A stretch of DNA of 64,000 nucleotides, taken from contig OX422213.1 in assembly GCA_949130495.1 (NCBI GenBank), forward strand, positions 541,183,467-541,247,466, given 5' to 3'. The stretch is from Sambucus nigra. Its lineage: Eukaryota; Streptophyta; Magnoliopsida; Dipsacales; Adoxaceae. Below, in pieces: positions 46,690 to 57,689 of the stretch. Made by a program: the position numbers and the translations under genes. Each line of letters begins with the position of its first letter. The stretch's first letter is position 1. The notes under the pieces were generated by a model that saw nothing but the letters and a program-made list of their open reading frames with translations, was not told the origin of the DNA and searched no databases.

Positions 46690-48225
46690 CTACATGATTC
46701 CTTTTGAAAGAGGATTATCAAAGGACCTAAGGATGAGGATGACTGATTCTGCGGGTCGAAGCCAATTCTGAGGGATCGAAGATCAGGGTGACAGATTTTG
46801 CAGGTTGAAGCCGATTCGACGGGGTTAAACATGAGGGTGACCAATTCTATGGGTCAAAGCCAATTATGCTGGCTTAAAGGAACATGCTAGGGATTATCTT
46901 AAAGGAGTTGATGACCAAAGAAATGATGGGGGTGACCAATTCTATGGGTCGAAGCCAATTTTGAGGGCTTATGTTGTGATGACCAATTATGCGGGTCGAA
47001 GAAAATTCTACGGTCTTAAGGTGGGATACCCAATTCTTTGGGTCGAAGCCAATTCTGCGGGCTTTAGTTGAGAGTACCAATTTTGCGGGTCGAAGCCAAT
47101 TCTGCAGGATTAAGGTGAAAAGACCAATTATGTGGGTCAAAGCCAATTATGTGGGCTTTAGGTGACATGACCAATTATGCGGGCTTAAGTTGAGATGACC
47201 AATTCTATAAGTCGAAGCCAATTCTATGGGATTTAGGTGAGATGACCAATTTTGCGGGTCAAATCCAATTCTGCGGGCTTACGAATGGGATGAACAATTC
47301 TACTGGTCCAAGCCAATTCAGTGGTCTTTAGGTGAGATGACCAATTCTACGAATCAAAGCCAATTCTGCGGGCTTAAGGTGAGATGACCAATTCTGCGGG
47401 TCGAAGCCAATTCTGCGGGCTTAAGGATGGGATGACCAATTCTGTGGGTCGAAGCCAATTCTGTGGGATTAAGGTGAGATGACCAATTCTGTGGGTCGAA
47501 GCCAATTCTGCGAGCTTTGGGTGAGATGACCAATTCTGCGGCTTAAGTTGAGATGACCAATTCTGCGGGCTTTAGGTAAGATGACCAATTTTGTAGGTCG
47601 AAGCCAATTTTTTGGGCTTTAGTTTAGATGACCAATTCTGCTGGTCGAAGCCAATTCTGCTGGATTTAGGTGAGATGACCAATTATGTATGTCGAGGCCA
47701 ATTCTACAGGCTTAAGGATGGGATGACCAATTCTACAGGTCAAAGCCAATTCTGCTGACTTAAGGTGAAATGAACAATTATGTTGGTCGAAGCCAATTCT
47801 GCGAGCTTTAGGATAAATGACCAATTCTGAAGCTCAAAGCCAATTCTGTGGGCTTAAGTTGAGATGGTCAATTCAACGGGTCGAAGATATTTCTGCGGGA
47901 TTTAGGTGAGATGACCAATTCTACGGGTCGAAGCTAATTCTGCGAGCTTTAGGTGAGATGACCAATTCTACGGGTCGAAGTCAATTCTGTGGGCTTAAGG
48001 TGAGATGACCAATTCTGCGGGTCGAAGTCAATTATGTGGGCTTTAGTTGAGATGACCAATTCTGAGAGCTTAAGGTGAGATGACCAATTTTGTGGGTCGA
48101 AGCCAATTCCGTGAGCTGTAGGTGAGATGACCAATTCTGGAGGTCGAAACCAATTCTGCGGGCTTTAGTTGAGATGGCCAATTCTGCAAGTGAAAGCCAA
48201 TTCTGTGGGCTTTAGGTGAGAAGTT
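46690..48225. repeat. tandem repeat array, period about 47 bp, in Tat 3' region
   Basis: About thirty degenerate copies of a unit reading GATGACCAATTCTGCGGG, TCGAAGCCAATTCTGCGGG, CTTAAGGTGA. Each unit is itself made of two related halves sharing CCAATTCTGCGGG. Unit starts at 47383, 47431 and 47478 show the 47-48 base period. Such satellite-like arrays in the long 3' region are characteristic of Tat/Ogre elements. Confidence 0.93.
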
Positions 48226-48777
48226 CTTGGGAAACTTTGTAGGGAAAATTACCTCGTGATTTTAATTTGAGTCTAGGAGCTGATTTCTAGCGAAATCCTT
48301 GTGTTTTTTAGAGACTATACCTGGGGAACAACCAATCTGATGTTGGGGAAGTGATCAGTTGGTCCAGGGTTTGGACGTATTTCTCGGAGAGATTTGAGAC
48401 CTTTGGGGAATAGGATATGATCCTGAAGTTTTTGATATTTTGGAGGTCCTTTGGGGACGTTGCCGGGGAGAGGTTCGCTTGTGTTTTAAGAGTTATGCTA
48501 GGGAAATGGGGGTTCCACTAAAGGAAGTACGAAATTTTTTTGGTGAAAATGCTCTAAATCCTTTATGGGATTTTTAGGAAATTTTTGAGGATTTTTTGGG
48601 ATTTTTTGGTATTTTTCTGGAATTTTTGTATGAAAATTTAAGGGGAATGCCGGTTGGCATGGTGTGGAGGGTGCCATTCGGAAGTGGCACAAACTTTTGG
48701 GCTACCTCAAGAGGGTAAAGGGGCATTGTTGATCGATAGGAGGGGGGCAACGCCGATCGGCATGACCCTTGGCATCC
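48226..48777. other. upstream region of accessory gene 1
   Basis: Non-coding sequence between the 47-bp array and the TATA box of the first plus-strand gene. It contains a GGATTTTTTGGGATTTTTTGG stretch near 48590 and an inverted repeat GCCGATCGGC near 48752. Confidence 0.5.
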
Positions 48778-48785
48778 TATAAAAA
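48778..48785 (+). promoter_or_regulatory. TATA box of Tat antisense accessory gene 1
   Basis: TATAAAAA lies 100 bases upstream of the ATG at 48879, on the strand opposite to the retrotransposon's own transcription. The second accessory gene has the same arrangement. Confidence 0.6.
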
Positions 48786-48878
48786 GGGGTGAATTCCCCT
48801 CATTTTCATAGCTTCTTGCCTTCTATCTTTCTGTGATTTTTCTTCTGTGAAGCATTTTAGCATTTTGATCTCTAAAAA

Positions 48879-50920
48879 ATGGCCTCTTTTGTGAGCACTG
48901 TAGTATAACGGGAATCGTTGGTTATTGATGGCTGGGCAAACGTGGAGTGGAGGGCTAGGGTGCCTCTTGCTTTGGGGAGCGAGAACTCTTTTGATTATGA
49001 GCGAACCTTGCTCCGGGAGCCATTGCATCATCAGTCTTCAAGGGTGGTGAACCTCAGTGGTTATGTATGTAAATGACTTTTGACATTCCTTTTTTTATGG
49101 TTCTCCTCTTTTTCCTTGGATTTTGACAAGGTTTTTCTCTTTTGGCAATATGATGTTTCTTTGTCGAATATGCGTGCTCGCGGGATGACGGGGCTTAAGG
49201 ATGTCTGGGAGCATCTTCCACATGTGGTGCGTTGGGTGGTATCCTTAGCAGGCTTTGGGAGGTTAGCGTATGTGCTAGATGAGATGCCTCATTCGACAGC
49301 AGTCTTATGCGCTCTGGGGGTGAGGTGGTGGGACACTACCCACATGTTTCATTTTTGTTTTGGGGAGATGACTGAAACTCCCGTAGGTGTCCAGTAGCTG
49401 CTGGGGCTGGATTGTGATAGGGAGAAGATAGAGGTGGATCAATCTTTACGGGTGAGGTCGGAGGTGGGGCTGGATTGCTACTAAAGGATGTTTTATTGGG
49501 CAGAGTGATCGATGTGGAGGACGGGCTGTAGGTGAGGCAGATGCCCCATTTGTTCATTTTGCTGGTGTTGGGGGGATTTTTGGTGGTGTCGAATGGCGAC
49601 GGTTTCCACTTATGGTTTTTACCATATCCGTGGATGTTTTCTAACATCCCTCTATATGACTGGGGAATCCTGACTATGTCAACCCTTTATTTTTCCTTAG
49701 ATGCATTCAGCTGGTGCTGTCGGTAGTCTTTTACTAGAGCCATGTATCTTCTTGAGGTATTCTTTAATTTCGTGCATTTTCCTTTCATGCATTTGCATTT
49801 TCCTTATGCACCTCTTTTGATTGTGAATTTCTTATCTTTGGCAGACGTGGTTCTATGAGGTGATCGGGTGTAATACCCAGCTGATTATTTTGAAGGCCGA
49901 GACTCTTGGGCATTTTTACCGGTTGCATCGATGGCAAAAGGCCAATCGACAATTGATGAGGTCTCTCTCTCTAAAGGTAGTACATCAGGTCTTGAATGGA
50001 CTGACTAGTGATAGGGTAAGACTTTTTTTCTTATTCAGTATAAGACCTTTGTGTTCTCTAATTTGTATTTGACTCATATTTGCTAGGGATTTTTCAGGTG
50101 TCCTTTTACCCTTGGGGACGACTGTTCAGGACATAGGGCTGATCAGAGTAAATGCACAGATGAGGTGCTTATAGGCATATGAGTTTGGCCACTCTTGGTA
50201 TCTGGGGGAGAGGGTGGTCTGACAAATTGCTGAGGGAGAGGTGGCGGTGCCACCTGAGAGGCCCCTATGTCTATGAGGCGGTAGCGGCTGTTGCTGGAGG
50301 ATGCGATGATTATGGCGATGATTGGCGAGTCCTACCTTCTATACACCGATACAGCTATGCCGTATGATTATATGGACTTTATGACGAGATGGATGATGGA
50401 GCCTAGCATATATGATGCACTGCCCTTCCCTCCTACGGGTTCGAGTCGGCCAGTGGGATCCTCCCACAGCAGTAGCGGTCCTTCGACATCTCCGGCGGCG
50501 GCGACTTCGCAGGTTCCCTTTATGTGGCTGCATACTCCTTCATACAACATTCAACTGGCTGATGGAGGGATGGTTCTTATGCTGCATCATCCTCATGCAA
50601 TGGACCCGGAGGAGTTGGGTTTGACAGAGGAGGTTCTTTGTCCTTTGGTATACCTTTCTGTTATTTTTCTTGGTTTCTTTTTATCTTTTCTGCTTGATAC
50701 TAATTCTGCCTTTTCTTGCAGCACGTTCGAGTATCCACCACTTGGCTGAGGGATATTAGGGACTAGATATCTTCTGCAACGGCCCATATTCGAGAAGCAG
50801 TTCCTGTTCCTTCATTCTTGGTGTCGTCGGCCTCATCCAACTAGGAGTCTCGTTCAGGTAGCGATGGTGTTATCTCGCCGCCAGGGGAAGAGAGCGCGTC
50901 GCAGGGGTGGAAGCTCTTAG
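48879..50920 (+). pseudogene. plant mobile domain (PMD) gene in antisense to the Tat element
   Basis: The start is ATG at 48879, with a TAA ten codons in (likely a former Gln codon). The inferred structure is exon 1 to 49064 with donor GTATGT; exon 2 from about 49149, where the acceptor reads TTTTGGCAA instead of CAG; exon 2 end 49756; intron 49757-49844; exon 3 to 50015; intron 50016-50099; exon 4 to 50647; intron 50648-50721; exon 5 to the stop at 50918-50920. PMD words are HVVRWVVSLAGFG, LGVRWWDTTHMFHFCFGEMT and YDWG at 49655-49666. The C-terminus is basic (RRQGKRARRRGGSS). PMD proteins include host silencing and meristem factors and are also carried by Tat-lineage retrotransposons. Several stops and frameshifts in exons 2 and 4 disable this copy. 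Confidence 0.75.
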
Positions 50921-51456
50921 GAGAGAGAGATAGGGAAAATGGAAAGTGAGAGAGAGAGAGAATATGGGTTCGAGCTGAGTCCCGTTTGGTTTTTTCTTTT
51001 CTTTATTTTCCTGCAAAATGAAGTAGCACAAAAACATATCTATGTAATGCAATGCAGTTTTTTATTTTTTGATTATCTTCTATGAATGATGAATGAATGC
51101 ATGCACATGCGCTTTTTACTTTGCTGCTAAGACAGTAAAAAGAAATAATTTTGGGATTTTGAAGGAAAGGTTTATGAGAATTTATATAAAGCTGGAAAGG
51201 AGAATTTTTGAAATTCGGTTGAGAATATCAATTTATTTTTGTTGGGTTTTCTAATTTTGACAAAAGAGGAAAAAGGAAAATTTCCAAAAGTAGGGGGGTT
51301 GCTAATCGCAAGCACCTAGTCCTGCCTATCGGCAGGTCAGTCCAATCCCATCAATTCAAAGCTTTGATTGGTACCCTCTTCAGCCTTTGGTACCTTGTGG
51401 GGTAGGATTTCCTTCAATTTTTGTAGGGGTTATGTCCTTTGTGGGCGTTTTCAAGT
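50921..51456. other. spacer between the two accessory genes
   Basis: Non-coding sequence with a GAGAGAGAGA stretch near 50920-50960. It probably holds the 3' end of gene 1 and the upstream region of gene 2. A small inverted repeat CTGCC(TATC)GGCAG lies near 51325. Confidence 0.5.
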
Positions 51457-51465
51457 ATAAAAAGA
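51457..51465 (+). promoter_or_regulatory. TATA box of Tat antisense accessory gene 2
   Basis: TATAAAAAG lies 68 bases upstream of the ATG at 51525, on the plus strand. Confidence 0.6.
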
Positions 51466-51524
51466 GGGGTAAGAGTGGAGTGTTTTCCTCACACCCTCAC
51501 ATCCTGACTTTCTTATTCTGTGAG

Positions 51525-52801
51525 ATGGCTCTCCATGATAGTGTTGAGTTTGCCAACTAACTAGAGACTTTGGAGGCTATGTGCTCCTATAACGTCGACT
51601 ACGATGCTTATAACATGCGTCGAGTTTATTTATGGCGTAATCGACCCATAGAGTGGAACATGCTAATGGTGGCGGTATAATTCTACTACACCGAAGACCA
51701 TGTATTCTTCTTTGGCTTGGAACAAGTCTGTCCGAGTTATGAGGAATTTTCTTCCATGTTAGAGATAAATCCCGACGTTGCTGTGGCTCTACTTATGTTT
51801 TATCATTCTCCCTGGGAGTTATTGGCCGATCTTCTTTGTGTTTCTTCCTCGATGGCCAGATCATTGGTGGATGGAGGTTTGATTTCTCTTTCGGTGGTGT
51901 TGCAGTCCGTGCATTTGTAGGAGGTTGGTGATGCTGGATATGCCGGAGCTGTCGTTCTAGGCTTGGTTTTCAAATTTCTTTTGGTGACTGGGGAGTCGCT
52001 AGTGGACCCACAACTTGTATCTATTACCTCATGCATGTCCTACTGTCGAAATCCTACGGCGGTGATACTGGCCTAGAAGCCTGGCAAAAAGGTCATTCTG
52101 ACTTTCTGAGAGGTAGCCCCGTGATGCTGTTCATGTGGTTATCTGAAATATTTCTCTTGGTGACTCCTACGAAATACCCTTTGTTGGTTGTAACCAATTT
52201 CTTTTCACGCCATTTAATTAGTGTTGGCCTGGATATTGAGAGCTAGGAGAACTAGTTTGGGGATCATGGGGCTCTAAATCTGTATTAGTCAGTACCTTGG
52301 TGGGGACAGTTGCTGCCTATTTTGGAACTGGGAGAATACCAAAATGTTCAGCTCGTTGGTCTCAGACATGCCTCTTTTTATTTCCTTTGGCAACTTCTGC
52401 GATAATTTGGCTGGGAGCAGATCGTGCTACCTTGGACCCTAGACTTTTTTCTAGTAGAATACTTGACAGAGCGTTTGCACATGTGGCTTGGCTATTTGTG
52501 AGAGAGTGGAAGTCTGTCAAACCGTCCCTCTCAGCTTGCTGGGAGAGTTTGGCACATCCCTGAGGATTATATAAATTGGTTATGGAGGAGAGTAGTTAGC
52601 AAGATGTTGGAAGGGCAGACTGGAAAAAGATGGATTGCCTTATCTGATACCATGGAGGGAGGGGTTATGGTGTTTCTGAGGCTAGTTCGAGCCTATTGGT
52701 CCATGAAGCATCTGCGGCACTCTATTCATGCAGGGGAAGCTTGGGGACCCCAGGACATAGATGACGATGATGGAGCGGCCTCCTCTGGTAGCTGTGGGTA
52801 G
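51525..52801 (+). pseudogene. second antisense accessory gene, PMD-associated type
   Basis: ATG at 51525 opens MALHDSVEFAN and is soon followed by a stop. The frame then continues with WRNRPIEWN, FFFGLEQVCPSYEEFSSMLE and LLMFYHSPWELLADLLCVSS to 51920. After a frame change (or an intron) near 51920-52030 it includes YYLMHVLLSKSYGG, LLVTPTKYPLLVVTN, PEDYINWLWRRVVSKMLEG and an acidic tail ending at 52801. The 'CPSYEEF' pattern resembles large accessory proteins that accompany PMD proteins in plant gypsy elements (possibly the DUF7745 type); I cannot confirm the family. At least five stops disrupt it. It sits 600 bases downstream of the first accessory gene in the same orientation. Confidence 0.5.
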
Positions 52802-53157
52802 GGCTTTTGGAGAGTATTTTTTTTATACCGGGGAACAAATTTGGGGATTTATTTGGCTTTCTAGGCAGGTAGGGGCAAGGGAGTTATCCGATCCTTTTCT
52901 TATGTAATTGCACTATAATTTCATATTATTGAAATAAACAAGTTTTTTATCATCTAGATGTGCCTTTTTATGTATTCTGTATTTTGAATTATCTATACCG
53001 ATCGCTAAGGCTTGCATAATCCTTTTGTTCAAGTATATGTTAAAGTGAACTGTCATTCTCGGAGATAAGAAAAGAATAGGTTTTTATGAAAAAGAAGGGG
53101 TCGTGCTCATGTAAGATGTTTGAGCTGCCGATGTACCTATGGGGTTTTTGGAAATTT
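52802..53157. other. non-coding sequence between accessory gene 2 and pol 3' end
   Basis: This is where the convergent plus-strand accessory genes and minus-strand pol meet. No terminator or other feature was identified. Confidence 0.5.
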
Positions 53158-53199
53158 TTAATTTTTATGAGAATGATTTTTGTAGAGTATCAAGCCCAC

Positions 53200-54350
53200 G
53201 TAGTTCTGGGTATAGGAAAATGGAGAGATTTTTTTTAGAATAGAAGGGAGATGACAAGATTCGTAGCACGCCAAGATTTTGGAGTAGGGGTAAAAAATTT
53301 TGAGACGGTCCAAGATGAATGGATGAGTCATCTTTTCTCCATCTAAGTCGGTGAGCATGGAGGCACCACTGAATAAGATCTTCTTCACAATGTATGGGCC
53401 GCTCCAATTGGGCTTGAATTTCCCTCTGGGTCCCAGATGGGCTCTACTATTTCTTTAAGGGCTAAATCCCCTTCTCGAAAAATTCAGACCTTGACTCTCT
53501 TATTAAATGAATGCGTTATTCAACAATGGTACCCTTGTATGTTATACAACACCTGTAGTCTCCTTTCGTCCAAAAGTGACAGCTCGTCGACGCGACTTTG
53601 ATGCCAGTCTTCCTCACTGACTTTGCTTTCAAGCATGATGCATAACGAGGGTATTTCTTGCTCCACGAGTAGGACTCTTCCATGTCGTATACTAGAGAGT
53701 AAGGGGTATCCCCAGTAGAGGTTCGGTATCCCCAGAGGGCGTATGGAAGTCTATCGACCCAATATCGATAACTCTCGATCATCTTTCTGATAATGGCTTT
53801 GAGGTTCTTAGTGGCGCATTTGACGTTGAGGTTGGTAGGTAAAAGATTTGTATCTCTAGATCCCATACTCGTTGACCACTTCTGTGACTTTTGCCTCAAA
53901 ATGCAACCCTTTATCTGACACTAGCTCGTGCGGGACCCCATATCGGCAGATGGTGTTTTTCTTGATGAATTTGGCCACTTTCTTGGCGTTCAGGATTGCA
54001 TATGACTCGGATTCAACCCATTTGGTGATGTAATCAATGGATACAAGGATGAACTCATGCCCGTTAAAGGCCTTGGGTATAACGTTTCCTATAATGTCGA
54101 TGCTCCAGGTGGAGAACGGACAAGGAGAAGTCATGTTGTATAATTCTAGCAGAGTCAGGTGTTAAGGGTGGGAGAACTATTGGCATTTGAGGCATCTTCG
54201 GACATAGGCGGTCCAATCCTGGATCATGGTGGTCTAGTAGTATCCTCGTCGTATAATCTTATTGGCAAGCATGTGACCATTCATGTGGGGTCTGCATTCC
54301 CCGTTGTGAATTCTTTGCATCACCTCTTTAATGTCAGCCCCTTTGATGCA
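53200..54350 (-). pseudogene. Tat integrase, frameshifted
   Basis: Upstream on the minus strand lies an HHCC-type zinc region (near 54340-54170) with CRPHMNGHMLANKI and YVRRCLKCQ. The catalytic core opens FSTWSIDIIG (near 54100) with the first Asp, then GVPHELVSDKGLHF (near 53918) with the second. A frameshift follows near 53880. The region around the catalytic Glu reads KCATKNLKAIIRKMIES, so the Glu appears lost. RLPYALWGYRTST follows. The C-terminal end (53390-53290) has GEKMTHPFILDRLKIFYP. Wording matches Tat/Ogre integrases and lacks a chromodomain. Confidence 0.85.
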
Positions 54351-54820
54351 GTGTAAATGGGTTCCATAAAAGTTTCTCTTAAATAATGCTTTATGACCAA
54401 TGAGGTACTAGGCATCCAGTCTTTGCAGGGTTGCCTGATCTTTCTTTTTGGAACCCTCGGGATACTTATCGTGCTTGAGGAGGTGCTAGATATCATAATA
54501 CCAGCAGTTGGTTAGATCGAGATCTTATTTGGTGATGAGATCAATGTGGTAGTAGTGGGTTGGTTTATCTTACTTTTGGACCAGGAAGGGGGGCATTATT
54601 ATTCCTTCGAGCATGTCGACCTTGTAGGCCAATGTATCAAGGGATCGGCCAGGTTATTCTTTACTCGAGGTAGGTAGTGGATGGTGATGTCTCATAATTG
54701 GGAGGCTAGTTCTTCTAAGTGGGCATGGAAGGGTTGGAGCTTCTCATCCTCGAATCTCCATTTTCTGAGAACTTTTCTAATGATGAAGGAAGAATCCCCG
54801 TAGACATCTAGGCATTGAAT
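54351..54820 (-). pseudogene. linker between second RNase H and integrase, degraded
   Basis: The minus strand here should encode the end of the second RNase H and the segment before integrase. Frames are short and broken, and I see only scattered pol-like words. Confidence 0.5.
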
Positions 54821-55114
54821 TTATTTCTTGAGGGAAACTTTGAGGTCTATCGTGCATGCCTCGTATTCATTCATATTGTTGGTGCGGGGGAAAACCAATT
54901 TGAAAGCGATGGGAGTGTGGGAGTCATCTGAGGCGATCAGAAGTATCCCAATGCCATATCCCTTTTTCTTAGTCGGACCGTCGAAGAATATTAGCCATCG
55001 AAAGTTATCTTGAGTAGTATAGAAGATGTTTTCATTTGGGAATTCAGAGATCAAATCATCAGCCTCTTCCATCGGGTAGTCAGCGAGGTAGTCAAAGATG
55101 CCTCTTCCTTTCAT
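54821..55114 (-). pseudogene. Tat second ('archaeal-type') RNase H
   Basis: A 97-codon open stretch with RWLIFFDGPTKKKGYGIG, the first acidic residue of the RNase H fold, and LVFPRTNNMNEYEACTIDLK, which holds the conserved Glu. An additional RNase H of this kind between the usual one and integrase is a marker of the Tat lineage. The domain start is open, and its end is degraded beyond 54821. Confidence 0.85.
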
Positions 55115-55165
55115 GGATTTATGTGTGACTTATACGATATCAAACTTGGCTAAGAGCATCAACCA

Positions 55166-55468
55166 TCAAGCAATTCGACTGGATAAGGAGAGTTTCCGAA
55201 GAATGTACTTGATGGGGTCCATTCGGGATACAAGTTTAATGGGGAAGGCGAGCATGTAGTGTCCTAATTTTTGGGTGACCCAAATAAGCGCGACGCATGC
55301 TTTTTCTAAAGAGGTGTAGTTGACTTTGTACCCGAACAATTTGCAACTAGCATAATATATGGCTCTTTCTTTATGGTAATTTTCACGGTATTGGGCTAGC
55401 AAAGACCCAACTGTAGTGTCGGTTATGGTTAGGTATAGGAGCAAGGGGAGATCAGGCTGCGATGGCAT
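55166..55468 (-). pseudogene. Tat RNase H (gypsy type)
   Basis: An open stretch with PLLLYLTITDTTVGSLLAQY, KERAIYYASCKL, YTSLEKACVALIW and KYILRKLSLSSRIA. It follows RT on the minus strand and precedes the second RNase H. Confidence 0.85.
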
Positions 55469-55485
55469 GAGTATTAGAGGTTGAG

Positions 55486-56560
55486 TCAGGTATTGTTTGA
55501 TTCAGTCGAAGGCTTCTTAGTAGGCCTCATTCCAAACTTTGGTTGAATCCTTTCGTAAGAGTTTGAAAATTGGTTCACAGATAGAGGTGATCTGGCTAAT
55601 GAACCGGGTGATGTATTGCAGTTTCCTAAGGAAGCCTCGGACTTCTTTCTCCGTTCGGGGAGGTGGAATCTCAAGTATGGCTTTTAGCTTAGCAAGATGT
55701 TCTTCTATCCCTTTTTCACTGACCATGAATCCCAAGAGTTTTCCATTTGTAACGCTGAAGACATATTTCTATGGATTGAGTGTCATTTGATATCGTCGCA
55801 ATCGTTTGAAGAACTTTCGAAGATAGAGGACATGACCTTATCTAGTTTTGGATTTGATAATCATATCATCAACATAGACCTCGACTTCTTTGTGAATCAC
55901 ATCGTGCAGTATGGTCATGGCAGCCCTCTGGTAGGTAGCCCAATCCTTCTTGAGACCAACTGGCATAATAGTGTAGCAAAAGGTTCACCATGGGGTGATG
56001 AATGCAGTTCTTTCTTGATGATATGGGTGCATTTTGATTTGGTTGTATTCGTCAAACCCATTGACGAATGACTTGAGAGCATGACTGGTCGTGTTGTCCA
56101 CTATCTTATCGATATTGGGTAGCGGGTAATCATCCTTTGGAGAGGCTTTGTTCAAATCCTAGTAGTCTACACACATCTGACTATTCCCTCCTAATTTTGA
56201 CACAGGCACTATGTTGGCTATACATGTTGGATATTCGATCACACGAATGAAACCTATGTTTAGCTATTTGACCACCTCTTCTTTAACCTTGAATGACCAT
56301 TCGGTGAGGATCTTTCTCAACTGCTGTTTAATCGTCTTATAATTTGGAAGAGTGGGGATCTCATCCTGACCAATTTCAAGATCAATGTCGGGCATATCAT
56401 CATAAGACCATGCGAAGATATCTACCAATTCCTTTAATAATTCTTTGAGTTGTGCGATCTCATGCTTGTCAAGGGTAGCCCCTATCCTTATCTCGCGCAG
56501 TTGGCTACTAGAACCGAGCTTAATAATAATAGTCTCTTATTCATTAACTTGAACGATGTT
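55486..56560 (-). pseudogene. Tat reverse transcriptase, multiple stops
   Basis: The minus strand carries, in order, FAWSYDDMPDIDLEIGQDEI (near 56400), a palm segment with PVSKLGG and LNKASPKDDYPLPNID (near 56180-56110), the catalytic YVDDMIIKS (YVDD codons at 55865-55876), and the thumb/connection GFMVSEKGIE and RTEKEVRGFLRKLQYITRFI. Stops occur after VDY, after KTR and after NEAY, among others. It synthesised element cDNA in the ancestor and is inactive now. Confidence 0.87.
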
Positions 56561-57689
56561 ATGTTGTTTGTTATCAACCTTATTTAGATCAGTTAAGAAT
56601 GCTTCATTTTCAAAATTGTCATCATCAAAAGTTTGATTAGAATATACACAATTAATATAAGGCACATCAAGATACTCAAAATATTTATTTATTTCATTGA
56701 TAGGAAAAACAACATTAAGAACCTCATCAAAGGAGTTCTGGATTACATTTGAGCAAGGATAAATAACAGAAGAAGATATGGGGTAAACATTGGGTTTATG
56801 TGGGATTTCAACAGGTAGAACCAGTGCAGCATGCTAGTTGAGGAGAGGTATATCAGCGAATTTAATCAAGTGGGATGGTCCAGGGATGTAGTGCTTGAAT
56901 GAACCATGCAGAGTGTTAGCCCCAGTGTCTATAAGTTAAACAAGTCCTCAGAGTTACTCTCTTCGGTATCTTTTATGAGAGGTTGTTCATGGTGTTGGAA
57001 ACTTTCAGCCCATGGGTAGCTATCTTGGAAAAATATCTCCATTCCGAGTTTCATCTTCTTATCTGTATGGTCATACCATGGTTCCGGAAAGTCGCCAAAG
57101 GGGAAATCCTCACCCTCTTTGATGAATTTTCCATTCAAGGAGTCACTTGAGATGGTTTGGAGATAGTCTAATCTTCTTTTTGGTCGAGACTGATGGATCA
57201 TTCTGAGAACTTATTCTGATGGTTCATACCCCAAACCACAAGGAGGGAAACCTTTTTCAGTTCAATGGTCTCAAGTATCCCTTGCTGTATTTGTCCTAGC
57301 CTCAGTCCGATCATCAAGTGCATATTTCTGAACATCTAAATCACATTGACATTGCCATGAGGGTCGTATTCTGGACAAACCTTTTCTTTAAAATCTTCCC
57401 CTATTGTTTAACTCAGAATCCTGATAGGAGCATATAATTGGACCCGTGTTGTATCTCAAGGAATGGATTGTTGGTACTTATAGAGATGCATGCTCTGGTA
57501 AGGAATGATAGTGCCTGATCAGCGAGGCTAGCAAGATGTAGGAGGAACTATGGGCAAGTTTAGAGAGGTTTGGGAGAGTGTACGAATGTGATTTGAGTTA
57601 AGGGATCAAATTTTGTCTTCATTTATAGGAAGATAACATTGGTATGATTTGGGAGTTGATTGTGAGTAGTGTTTGGCTTAGAATTAGCT
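56561..57689 (-). pseudogene. Tat protease-to-RT linker, degraded
   Basis: Only one long open stretch is left, 57201-56929, with DYLQTISSDSLNGKFI, FPEPWYDHTDKKMKLGMEIF and an acidic end. Tat elements usually carry protease and a long linker here. I did not find a DTGA-type protease site. Confidence 0.5.

Noticed and set aside
46690..48225. CRISPR-like repeat-spacer array
   Set aside because: The units are contiguous and degenerate, with no unique spacers, and lie inside a plant retrotransposon.
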